Translations under genes and position numbers: made by a program | In this document: one piece after another, positions 7,363 through 14,428 of the stretch | How the letters are laid out: each line of letters opens with the position of its first letter | Position numbering within the stretch: the stretch's first letter is position 1 | Notes under the pieces: generated by a model | What the model saw: the letters and a program-made list of their open reading frames with translations, nothing else | Told to the model about the DNA's origin: nothing | Database searches by the model: none | Assembly (NCBI GenBank): GCA_007131125.1 | Contig: SLRE01000321.1 | Coordinates: 1-17,754 of the forward strand | Reading direction: 5' to 3' | DNA: 17,754 bases | Origin: Bacteroidales bacterium | GTDB lineage: Bacteria; Bacteroidota; Bacteroidia; Bacteroidales; UBA7960

Positions 7363-8895
7363 TTATGCCCGGCTTCCACCTACATTGATACCCCTGATAC
7401 GCACGGTGGGCTGTCCTGCGGTTACCTCGGCGCTTTGTCCGCTCTTGCCGCAAATACCCGAGCCAAATTCCAGGTCATTGGCCACGGCATCAATATTGGA
7501 AATTACTTCCATGCAGGAACCTATCAGGGTAGCTCCTTTGATGGGCTGGGTTTTGCGACCGTTTTCAATGAGGTAAGCTTCCCGGCAGGTGAAGTTGAAC
7601 ATGCCCGTAACAGGGTTCACGCTTCCTCCGCTCAGGCTTTGCACATAAATGCCTTTTGGGGTATCGGCCAGGATGTCTTCAGGACTGTCCTTGCCGGCCT
7701 CAATAAAGGTGTTGGTCATCCTCGGAATGGGAATATGGCGGAACGACTCCCTGCGGCCGTTTCCGGTACGGGCCATATCCAGCTGGTTGGCGCTCAGGAT
7801 GTCGGTCATGTAACCTTTTAGAACGCCTTTTTCGATGAGCACGTTGCGTCTGGCCTGTGTGCCTTCATCATCAAAGTTGATGGTACCCCGGTAATTGGGG
7901 ATGGTGCCGTCGTCAACCATGGTAAACACATCAGAAGCAACTTTTTTTCCTACCTTTCCGGTAAAAGCCCCGATGCCTCTGGCAATATTGTCGGCTTCCA
8001 GGGGATGGCCAACAGCTTCATGGATGAGCACGCCTCCAAAGCCGTTTTCCATAACCACATCCATAATACCTGCGGGTGCATCTTCAGCATCCAGCATGGC
8101 AATGGCTTCCCGTGCAGCACTTTGGGCTACCGATTCGGGGCTATGCTCGTCAAACATTTCAAACCCGCTGTGGTAGCTGATACGCTCGCGTGCCATGTGA
8201 CGGTTGTTGCCTTCTTCGCTCATGGTTTGTACGATAAAGAAAAGCAGGGGCAGCTCATCGCGAAGGTATAAACCCTCACTGTTGGCAATTACCCGGGCAC
8301 GCACCTGGTCGTTGTAGTCAATGATAGCCATTTTTATTCTTGGATCGTAATCCAAAGCAGCCTGATCGGCTCTTTGCATGATCTCGATGCGGCGCGAATC
8401 TGCAATTTCTTCAAGGGGGTGCTTAACGGTAACAAAGGATTTGCGCTCTGCCGCGGCAATATCCACCGGGCTGATGCTTTTCCCGTTGCGGGCCACATAA
8501 GATGCCACTTCGGCGGCACGCATCAGGTTTTCTTCGGTGATCTCGTCGGTGTAGGCGTAACCGGTTTTGTCGCCGGAAATCACCCTAACACCGGCCCCCT
8601 GGCTGATGCCGTAAAGCCCGCTTTTAAATTTGGATTCTTCCATGGTGATCTGACGGGAGTTGCGGCTTTCCAGGTAAACATCTGCAAAGTCGCCCCCGTT
8701 GCGTAGCGCCCTGCCAATGACCTTGTTCAGGGTGCCCTTGTCCAAATCCAGGCCTGGAGTATAGCCTACAGCAGGACTACAGGATACCATGTGGGTTAAC
8801 AGCGGGGGAGTGGCCGCAATGATCAGCCCTCCTTTTACGCCTAATTCAAGGAATTTTCTGCGCGAAATGCCTTGCGCTGAATTGTTATTACTCAT
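7363..8895 (-). CDS. tldD: TldD-like zinc metalloprotease with a Tat signal
   Basis: A 510-residue protein. Residues 1-38 carry a twin-arginine signal: SRRKFLELG (11-19), a hydrophobic stretch (GLIIAATPPLLTHMV) and Cys39 in MVSC, a weak lipobox that could make it a lipoprotein. The protease domain has the zinc motif HEAVGH (292-297). Cys482 in GICGKSGQ corresponds to the third zinc ligand described for E. coli TldD. Further family signatures are FDDEGTQARR, SGGSVNPVTGMFNF and QPTVRI near the end. E. coli TldD is cytoplasmic and about 480 residues long; the extra length here is the export signal. It is the first gene of a pair with tldE and is divergent from the sigma-54 activator at 9107, from which it is separated by 211 bases. 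The active residues are all present. Confidence 0.94.
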   Translation of the reverse strand: MSNNNSAQGISRRKFLELGVKGGLIIAATPPLLTHMVSCSPAVGYTPGLDLDKGTLNKVIGRALRNGGDFADVYLESRNSRQITMEESKFKSGLYGISQGAGVRVISGDKTGYAYTDEITEENLMRAAEVASYVARNGKSISPVDIAAAERKSFVTVKHPLEEIADSRRIEIMQRADQAALDYDPRIKMAIIDYNDQVRARVIANSEGLYLRDELPLLFFIVQTMSEEGNNRHMARERISYHSGFEMFDEHSPESVAQSAAREAIAMLDAEDAPAGIMDVVMENGFGGVLIHEAVGHPLEADNIARGIGAFTGKVGKKVASDVFTMVDDGTIPNYRGTINFDDEGTQARRNVLIEKGVLKGYMTDILSANQLDMARTGNGRRESFRHIPIPRMTNTFIEAGKDSPEDILADTPKGIYVQSLSGGSVNPVTGMFNFTCREAYLIENGRKTQPIKGATLIGSCMEVISNIDAVANDLEFGSGICGKSGQSAEVTAGQPTVRIRGINVGGSRA

Positions 8896-9058
8896 AAGTG
8901 ATGGTTTTAAAAAAAGGGTTTATTTTTGAGATCCCGCGCGCAAAGCTCAAAAAAAACCTTTTCGTCACGGGAAACCGGTTTTATGAAAAATTTTCGGCGC
9001 TAAAAATAGAAATTATTTTTTGAACCCCCCAAATCCCAGCAAATATTACAATAAATTT

Positions 9059-9066
9059 TATCTTTG
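9059..9066 (+). promoter_or_regulatory. Candidate -7 element (TATCTTTG) upstream of the response regulator
   Basis: A perfect TAnnTTTG box lies 40 bases before the ATG at 9107 and would give a leader of about 34 bases. I see no convincing TTTG box 19-21 bases upstream, so only half of the promoter pattern is present. No good sigma-54 promoter is seen here, so the operon probably relies on the housekeeping sigma factor. Confidence 0.35.
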
Positions 9067-9106
9067 CTTTCACTGCACTTTTAATATTTAACCAATTACC
9101 TGAGCC

Positions 9107-10483
9107 ATGAGTAAACTTGATGCCAAAGTCCTGATCATTGACGATGATGAAGATGTGTTGCTGGCAGCGAAACTTTTCTTAAAAAAGCATATCAATACGG
9201 TGCATACCGACAAGGATCCGAACACCATCCCCCTGCACCTGAAAAATGAAAATTACGACCTCATTCTGCTGGACATGAATTTTTCGCGGGATGCAACCAG
9301 CGGCAAAGAGGGCTTCCATTGGCTGAACAAGATCCTGGAAATGGATCCCACCATTGCCGTGATCCTTATCACGGCCTATGGCGACATTGAGCTGGCAGTG
9401 CAGGGCATTAAGGAGGGAGCCACCAACTTTTTGCTGAAACCATGGGATAACAAAAAGCTTCTGGCAACCATCAGCACCACACTGGAAGTGCATCAGTCCA
9501 AAAAAGAACTTCAGGATCTTCGTTCCAAACAGAAATTCCTCATGGAGCAGGGCGACCAGCCTTACAGCCAGATCATAGGGGAGTCCAAAGCCATGATGGA
9601 AGTGCTGGCCACGGTGCAAAAAGTGGCTGCCACCGATGTGAACGTGCTGATCCTGGGCGAGAACGGAACCGGCAAAGAGGTCATTGCCAGGGCTATTCAC
9701 CGGGCTTCCCGCCGCAAGGACGAGGTGTTTATCAGTGTCGACCTGGGAGCCATCAGCGAAACTTTATTTGAAAGCGAACTTTTTGGTTACAAAAAAGGGG
9801 CGTTTACCGATGCTAAGGAAGACCGGGCAGGAAGATTTGAGGCTGCCAACAAAGGCACCATTTTCCTTGATGAGATTGGCAACCTAAGTCATCCCCTGCA
9901 GTCGAAACTACTCAGTGTACTGCAAAACCGTAAGGTGGTGCGCCTGGGTTCGGTAAAGGAAATCCCGGTGGATGTGCGCCTGGTATGTGCCACCAATATG
10001 CCATTGTACCAGATGGTGGAAGAGGGGAAGTTTCGCCAGGATCTTTTATACCGTATCAATACCGTGGAGCTTAACCTTCCTCCCCTGCGCGAGAGACTTG
10101 AGGATATTCCCTTGCTGGTAAACCACTTCCTCGAAATTTACTGTAAAAAGTACAAAATGCCCAACAAACGGCTGCATGCTTCCACCATCAAGCGTTTGGA
10201 AAAACATCCCTGGCCCGGAAATATCCGCGAACTGCAACATGCCGTGGAAAGAGCCGTGATTATGAGCGACTCCAATGTGCTGCAGCCCCAGGACTTTTTC
10301 CTTTCCAAACAGGATAAACCGGAAAAAGATATTTCACTGGCCGACCACAACCTGGAGGCCACTGAAAAAATGTTGATCAGAAAAGTAATCGACAAACACG
10401 GGGGCAACATCAGCAAAGCTGCAAAAGAACTGGGTATTACCCGTGCCTCACTTTACCGAAGAATAGAAAAATATGAGCTTTAA
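9107..10483 (+). CDS. NtrC-family sigma-54-dependent response regulator (GAFTDA variant)
   Basis: 458 residues in the standard three-part layout. Receiver domain (about 7-125): acidic pocket DDD (12-14), phosphoacceptor Asp56 (DLILLDM), Thr89 and Lys111. AAA+ domain (about 154-385): Walker A GENGTGK (184-190), the sigma-54 contact loop GAFTDA (231-236, normally GAFTGA), Walker B TIFLDE (251-256) and an arginine-finger region FRQDLLYR (309-316). C-terminal Fis-type helix-turn-helix (about 432-455, GNISKAAKELGITRASLYRR). Phosphorylation should drive its ATPase ring to remodel sigma-54 holoenzyme at enhancer-dependent promoters. The kinase gene overlaps its 3' end by 11 bases. A sigma-54-like promoter before the downstream tolC-family gene is the obvious candidate target. 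The glycine-to-aspartate change in the loop is noted separately. Confidence 0.95.
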   Translation: MSKLDAKVLIIDDDEDVLLAAKLFLKKHINTVHTDKDPNTIPLHLKNENYDLILLDMNFSRDATSGKEGFHWLNKILEMDPTIAVILITAYGDIELAVQGIKEGATNFLLKPWDNKKLLATISTTLEVHQSKKELQDLRSKQKFLMEQGDQPYSQIIGESKAMMEVLATVQKVAATDVNVLILGENGTGKEVIARAIHRASRRKDEVFISVDLGAISETLFESELFGYKKGAFTDAKEDRAGRFEAANKGTIFLDEIGNLSHPLQSKLLSVLQNRKVVRLGSVKEIPVDVRLVCATNMPLYQMVEEGKFRQDLLYRINTVELNLPPLRERLEDIPLLVNHFLEIYCKKYKMPNKRLHASTIKRLEKHPWPGNIRELQHAVERAVIMSDSNVLQPQDFFLSKQDKPEKDISLADHNLEATEKMLIRKVIDKHGGNISKAAKELGITRASLYRRIEKYEL

Positions 10484-11825
10484 AAATTTCCGGTTCAATG
10501 TAGTGGCAAGGGTGCTGCTCATTGTGGCTTCAGTAGTATTGTTGATTTCCATATACCAGAGGCAGGAATTTATTATCAGTTCCTTTATTTTGATTGCACT
10601 TGTCGGGCTCCAGATCTTTTCCCTGGTGAGATATGTGGAACGCACCAACCGGCGGCTGACGGTTTTCCTGGAATCCATTCGGCATAGCGATTTTGCTTCT
10701 TCCTTTACCGACCATGGGCTGGGAAGCAGTTTTGACGACCTTAACCTTGCTTTCAATGAAGTGATCGATGAGTTTAAAAAAACCAGGGCTGCCAAAGAGG
10801 AGCATTTTAACTACCTGCAAACCGTGGTGCAGCATGTGAGCATAGGCATCATTGTATTCAGAAAAGACGGCAAGGTTGACATGTACAACAATGCCATAAA
10901 AAGGATGCTGCGCCTGAGCAACCTGCGATTTATCAGCGATCTGGAAAAAATCGACAGTAACCTTGCCGAGTTGCTCAAAAACATCAAGGCAGGCGACCGG
11001 GAACTGTTGAAAGTTTTCAATGAAAATGAATTGCTTCAGCTTTCCATCAGGGCAACCGAGTTCAGGATGCGGGGGGAGGATTTTGTGCTGGTTTCTCTCC
11101 AGAATATTCACAACGAGTTGGAGGCAAAGGAAATGGATTCCTGGCAAAAGCTAATACGGGTGCTCACGCACGAGATCATGAATTCCATTACCCCCATCGT
11201 TTCCTTATCGTCTACGGTTAAAGACCTTTTGATTGACGAGGATAATCTTCAGATCAGAGACCAGATAGAACAGGATGATGTTGAAAGTGCCCGCAGTGCC
11301 CTAACCACCATTGAAAGACGCAGTGAGGGTCTTCTGAACTTTGTGCAGGTTTACCGCAACCTTACCCGTATTCCCAAACCCAACTTCAGGTATTTTGAAG
11401 TGAAAGAGCTTTTTGAAAGGGTGAAAAGCCTGCTGGCTCCAAAGGTGGCCGACCGCCAGATCCAATGCGAATACAAGGTGGTCCCGCCCGAACTCATGCT
11501 TACTGCCGACCCTGACCTGATCGAACAGGTGCTGATCAACCTTGTCATTAACTCCATTCATGCAGTGCAAAATGTGGAAAACCCAAAAATAAAGGTGGTG
11601 GCCACATCTTCAACCTACAATAAAGTTACCATTACCATAATCGATAACGGGTATGGCATAAAACCGGATAATATTGAACAGATCTTTGTTCCGTTTTTTA
11701 CTTCCAAAAAAGAAGGTTCCGGTATCGGGCTTAGCCTCTCGCGTGAGATTATGCGCCTGCATAAGGGCAACATCACCGTGAAATCCATACCCGAAGTGGA
11801 AACCAGCTTCACACTGCAATTTTAA
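10473..11825 (+). CDS. NtrY-like membrane sensor histidine kinase
   Basis: 450 residues. Two transmembrane helices (about 9-28 and 33-53) are joined by only a few residues (QRQE), so there is almost no periplasmic sensor domain. Cytoplasmic parts follow: a HAMP-like or linker segment (54-105), a PAS-like domain (about 110-215), a dimerisation/phosphoacceptor helix with His233 (LTHEIMNSITP) and the ATPase domain, with the N box around Asn360, G1 DNGYG (391-395), FVPFFTSK (405-412) and G2 GSGIGL (415-420). All catalytic boxes are intact. The ATG lies inside the last codons of the response-regulator gene (ATGAGCTTTAA), which implies translational coupling and a cognate pair. The signal is probably membrane-borne or cytoplasmic. 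The next gene downstream, 174 bases away, is tolC-like. Confidence 0.95.
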   Translation: MSFKNFRFNVVARVLLIVASVVLLISIYQRQEFIISSFILIALVGLQIFSLVRYVERTNRRLTVFLESIRHSDFASSFTDHGLGSSFDDLNLAFNEVIDEFKKTRAAKEEHFNYLQTVVQHVSIGIIVFRKDGKVDMYNNAIKRMLRLSNLRFISDLEKIDSNLAELLKNIKAGDRELLKVFNENELLQLSIRATEFRMRGEDFVLVSLQNIHNELEAKEMDSWQKLIRVLTHEIMNSITPIVSLSSTVKDLLIDEDNLQIRDQIEQDDVESARSALTTIERRSEGLLNFVQVYRNLTRIPKPNFRYFEVKELFERVKSLLAPKVADRQIQCEYKVVPPELMLTADPDLIEQVLINLVINSIHAVQNVENPKIKVVATSSTYNKVTITIIDNGYGIKPDNIEQIFVPFFTSKKEGSGIGLSLSREIMRLHKGNITVKSIPEVETSFTLQF

Positions 11826-11827
11826 TC

Positions 11828-11863
11828 AGTGTTCGCAATCGAACGCTTCTTGTTGAAAAGCGT
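11828..11863. promoter_or_regulatory. Overlapping inverted repeats: candidate activator site or weak terminator
   Basis: AGTGTTCG (11828-11835), loop CAAT, then CGAACGCT (11840-11847) forms an 8-bp dyad with one G-T mismatch. A second inverted repeat, ACGCTT (11843-11848) with AAGCGT (11858-11863), overlaps its right arm. The centre of the first dyad is about 95 bases upstream of the -24 element at 11933, a usual distance for an NtrC-type enhancer site. It also begins three bases after the kinase stop codon, but the following bases (TCTTGTTG) are a poor T-run, so a terminator role is less convincing. Both roles are inference. Confidence 0.45.
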
Positions 11864-11930
11864 ACACCTTCCTTTTTTCTGAAACCAGCCTTCCTTTTAC
11901 AATCTTTTGTCTGTCAGAATATTAAGATGG

Positions 11931-11948
11931 TTGGCATATTTTTGGCTT
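11931..11948 (+). promoter_or_regulatory. Sigma-54 (-24/-12) promoter of the tolC-like gene
   Basis: TTGGCATATTTTTGGCTT. The invariant GG (11933-11934) and GC (11945-11946) are separated by exactly ten bases, the -24 half reads TTGGCA as in the consensus, and GC is followed by TT. Mismatches to TGGCACG-N4-TTGC are at 11937, 11938 and 11944. Transcription would begin near 11957-11958, leaving a leader of about 42 bases. The overlapping TATTTTTG (11937-11944) also matches a -7 box of the primary sigma factor, but has no TTTG partner at the right distance. The neighbouring sigma-54 activator genes favour the sigma-54 reading. Confidence 0.65.
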
Positions 11949-11999
11949 GAACCTGTCTGAAAACAAATTCATTGAAGAATCTGTACCTAATTTTTAGAC

Positions 12000-13427
12000 A
12001 TGAAGAATTTATTTTTTTCTGCCTTGATCGCATCCTGCATGATTGGCGGTATGGCCACAGCCAACGAGAACCAAACCACTTGGAGCCTGCAGGATTGTTT
12101 TGACCATGCCCTTTCCCACAACCTGGAAGTCAACCAACAAAGACTGTCGGAAAACCAGGCAAAAAACGATTTGAACCAGAGCTACGCCAACCTTTTTCCG
12201 AATTTAAATACCGGTTCATATCAGGGTTTCAGTTACGGAAGGACCGTGGACCGCTTTACCAATGAGTTTGCCACAGAACGCGTCGCCTACCAGGATATGT
12301 TTGCTTCCAGTGAAGTGGTGCTGTTTTCCGGTTTCCAGAATATCAATAACATACGCCGTCATCTGGCCCGGCATACTGCCTTTCGCTACGATACCCGGCA
12401 AATGGAGAACAACCTGATCCTTTCCATTGCCTCTGCCTACCTGCAGATCCTTTATTTTGAAGACAGGGTTGAGGTGGCCAGTGAACAGCTGGAGGTCATT
12501 CAGCAGCAGGTGGAGCGTACCCGCATTCTGCTGGAAGGAGGTACGGTAGCCCGGGGCGCCCTGCTGGAAATTGAAGCTCAGGCCGCACAGGAAGAGCACA
12601 ATTTGGTTGTTGCAAAAAATAACCTGAAACTTTCTTACCTGGAATTGATACACCTGCTTGACCTTGATCCGGAGCAGGAGTTCCGGATTGTTCGCCCCGA
12701 ACTGGAAGTGGATGAAGGTTTTGTTTTTTCCTTGCCGCAAAACGTTTATGAAAAAGCCCTTCAGGTGGAGCCTTCGGTAATGGCTGCCAGGGAAAGGATC
12801 AGCATGGCCGAAAAAAACCTGGCCATCAACCGCGGAGAATACAGCCCCCGCCTGAGTTTTGCCGCGCATATCGGTTCTGGTTATTCCGAAGCTGCCCGTC
12901 GCATGATCGATGTGGAAGGAACCGGGCAATACGAAACCATAGGCTATACCGAATCAGGAGAAGCCGTGACCCGGGAGATCATGATGCCCATTACGAAAAC
13001 TACCCCTTATCGGGATCAGATCAGCGAAAACTTTAACCGTGTGATTCAACTTCGCCTGACCATCCCGGTTTTTAACCGGCTGCATGTGCGCAACAGGGTA
13101 CAAAACTCCCGCCTGGAGCTGGAAAAAGCACGCAAGGGTTTTGAATTGTCCAAAAACAACCTCAACAAAACCATACAACAGGCACATGCCGACGCAATGG
13201 CCGCCTACCAGAAATACCTTTCAACTGAAAAATCAAAGGAGGCTTTTGCCGAATCCTATAAATATACCGAGCAGCGTTTTAACCTCGGCATGGTGAGCAG
13301 CCTGGAATATAATGAAGCCAAAGCCCGCCTGGCAAGGGCAGAGGTAGATGCACTTCAATCCAAGTACGAATTCATTTTTCAGACCAAAATTCTGGAGTTT
13401 TACCAGGGACTGGGATTTAAGCTTTAA
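12000..13427 (+). CDS. TolC-family outer-membrane efflux/secretion channel
   Basis: 475 residues. Signal peptide at 1-21 (MKNLFFSALIASCMIGGMATA), then two pseudo-repeats of the outer-membrane efflux protein domain (about 27-225 and 245-470). Each repeat has long amphipathic helices rich in Gln, Glu, Ala and Leu, and a strand-entry segment (ANLFPNLN at 63-70, GEYSPRLSF at 279-287). The length matches TolC/OprM-like trimers that span the outer membrane and the periplasm. They normally pair with an adaptor (membrane fusion protein) and an RND, ABC or MFS pump, but none of these flanks the gene: upstream is the two-component operon and downstream is a convergent hydrolase. It may therefore serve a pump encoded elsewhere. 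It has its own candidate sigma-54 promoter and its own terminator. The residue count and reading frame are unbroken. Confidence 0.93.
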   Translation: MKNLFFSALIASCMIGGMATANENQTTWSLQDCFDHALSHNLEVNQQRLSENQAKNDLNQSYANLFPNLNTGSYQGFSYGRTVDRFTNEFATERVAYQDMFASSEVVLFSGFQNINNIRRHLARHTAFRYDTRQMENNLILSIASAYLQILYFEDRVEVASEQLEVIQQQVERTRILLEGGTVARGALLEIEAQAAQEEHNLVVAKNNLKLSYLELIHLLDLDPEQEFRIVRPELEVDEGFVFSLPQNVYEKALQVEPSVMAARERISMAEKNLAINRGEYSPRLSFAAHIGSGYSEAARRMIDVEGTGQYETIGYTESGEAVTREIMMPITKTTPYRDQISENFNRVIQLRLTIPVFNRLHVRNRVQNSRLELEKARKGFELSKNNLNKTIQQAHADAMAAYQKYLSTEKSKEAFAESYKYTEQRFNLGMVSSLEYNEAKARLARAEVDALQSKYEFIFQTKILEFYQGLGFKL

Positions 13428-13469
13428 AAACCGGATGAAATTTTTGCGAGTGTTTTCAATTCAGGTTTT

Positions 13470-13494
13470 AAGCTGCCTCCGGGCAGCTTTTTTT
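13470..13494 (+). terminator. Intrinsic terminator of the tolC-like gene
   Basis: AAGCTGCC (13470-13477), loop TCCG, then GGCAGCTT (13482-13489), with the T-run continuing to 13494. The 8-bp stem is perfect. It ends six bases before the convergent hydrolase's stop codon. On the minus strand the stem is followed by only AAAACC, so it works for the plus strand alone. Confidence 0.85.
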
Positions 13495-13500
13495 ATGTCT

Positions 13501-14271
13501 TCAGGATAGAAGAAATTCCCTTACTTCACTGGTGAAATCCTCCGGGTTGTCGGCATGCAGCCAGTGCGTTCCGTTTTTTATTTCCCTGATACGGCTGTTG
13601 GGAAACAGGGCCTCTATTTCAGGAATATCTTCTTTGGTAATGTAGTCCGACTTTTCACCTTTCAAAAACAAAGCCGGGCCTTCAAAGGGCTGTAAACCGG
13701 TTACCTCCCTGAAAACCTCCGGCAGGCTGTCTTTTATCACCTCCAGGTTGACCCTCCAGCCAAGGCTGGAACGGTCCTTCCAGTAAAGGTTTTTAAGCAA
13801 AAACTGCCGAACCCGCGCATTGCTGATTTTTTCGCGCAATACCTGTCCGACTTCATTGCGGCTGGAATACTTCGAAAGGTCTATGGCCAACAGGGTGTCA
13901 ATAAGCTGCTGATGCTGATGGTTATGATTGCTCTTTCCCGGGCTGATATCGGCTACGACGATTTTTTCCACTTTTTCGGGATAATCAAAAGCAAACTGCA
14001 TAACGGTTTTCCCGCCCATGGAATGCCCAAGTAAATTCGGCTTTTCAAGGTTTTCCTTTTCCAGGAAATCCAAAAGGTCGTCGCTCATGGCCTCGTAATT
14101 CATTGCAGAGCTATGTCCCGAGCGGCCGTGGTTGCGCTGGTCAACCATGTAAACAGTAAAATCCTCACCCAGAGATTTGCCAATGCCGGCCCAGTTATCT
14201 GACATGCCAAATACCCCGTGAAGAATCACAAGGGGCTGCCCTTTTCCGGTTTTGCGAAAGTGAAGGTCCAT
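13501..14271 (-). CDS. YbfF/ABHD11-like cytoplasmic alpha/beta hydrolase
   Basis: 256 residues, the usual size for this family, with no signal peptide. Motifs: HGVFGMSDNW (18-27, oxyanion region), DQRNHGRSGHS (44-54), the nucleophile elbow GHSMGGK (82-88, Ser84), VVADISPG (105-112, Asp108, the acid position in YbfF-type enzymes) and THWLHAD (235-241, His236). The HGVFG and DQRNHGRS signatures and the VADISP block place it with YbfF/ABHD11 esterases. The E. coli relative hydrolyses acyl-CoA and simple esters; the physiological substrate is unsettled. The gene lies 157 bases downstream of pdxJ on the same strand. I see no clear promoter in that gap, so read-through from pdxJ is possible. It converges on the tolC-like gene. 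Confidence 0.9.
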   Translation of the reverse strand: MDLHFRKTGKGQPLVILHGVFGMSDNWAGIGKSLGEDFTVYMVDQRNHGRSGHSSAMNYEAMSDDLLDFLEKENLEKPNLLGHSMGGKTVMQFAFDYPEKVEKIVVADISPGKSNHNHQHQQLIDTLLAIDLSKYSSRNEVGQVLREKISNARVRQFLLKNLYWKDRSSLGWRVNLEVIKDSLPEVFREVTGLQPFEGPALFLKGEKSDYITKEDIPEIEALFPNSRIREIKNGTHWLHADNPEDFTSEVREFLLS

Positions 14272-14428
14272 TTTCCATTTCCTTTTTGAATGAGAATAAC
14301 CCCGGGGATACCAAAAAGTTTATTGCGAAAGAAATTGGAGGCATATCCCGTTTTGCCTCTGAAAAAGTTTTTCACTTTTCCAGCAAAAAAAGAATTCATC
14401 AAAGTGGGTTAATCATGCCAAAACGGCT

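Noticed and set aside
7274..7453. Sixty-residue N-terminal extension of TldE (open frame up to 7453)
   Set aside because: It runs over the tldD 3' end in another frame, is rich in basic residues without family resemblance, and the known PmbA/TldE start matches the ATG at 7273.
8945..8960. GG-N10-GC on the minus strand upstream of tldD, as a sigma-54 promoter
   Set aside because: Only the invariant dinucleotides match; the -24 half lacks TGGCA and the spacer is a plain T-run. A chance match is likely.
10530..11147. Long open frame on the minus strand inside the kinase gene
   Set aside because: It is a shadow of the kinase reading frame; the kinase motifs in the plus frame are complete.
12216..12929. 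Long open frame on the minus strand inside the tolC-like gene
   Set aside because: It is antisense to a full-length, well-recognised family member and its translation has no recognisable domain.
14291..14306. Palindrome around CCCCGGGG between pdxJ and the hydrolase gene, as an operator
   Set aside because: It is short, has no repeat partner and no promoter element beside it; nothing ties it to a regulator.
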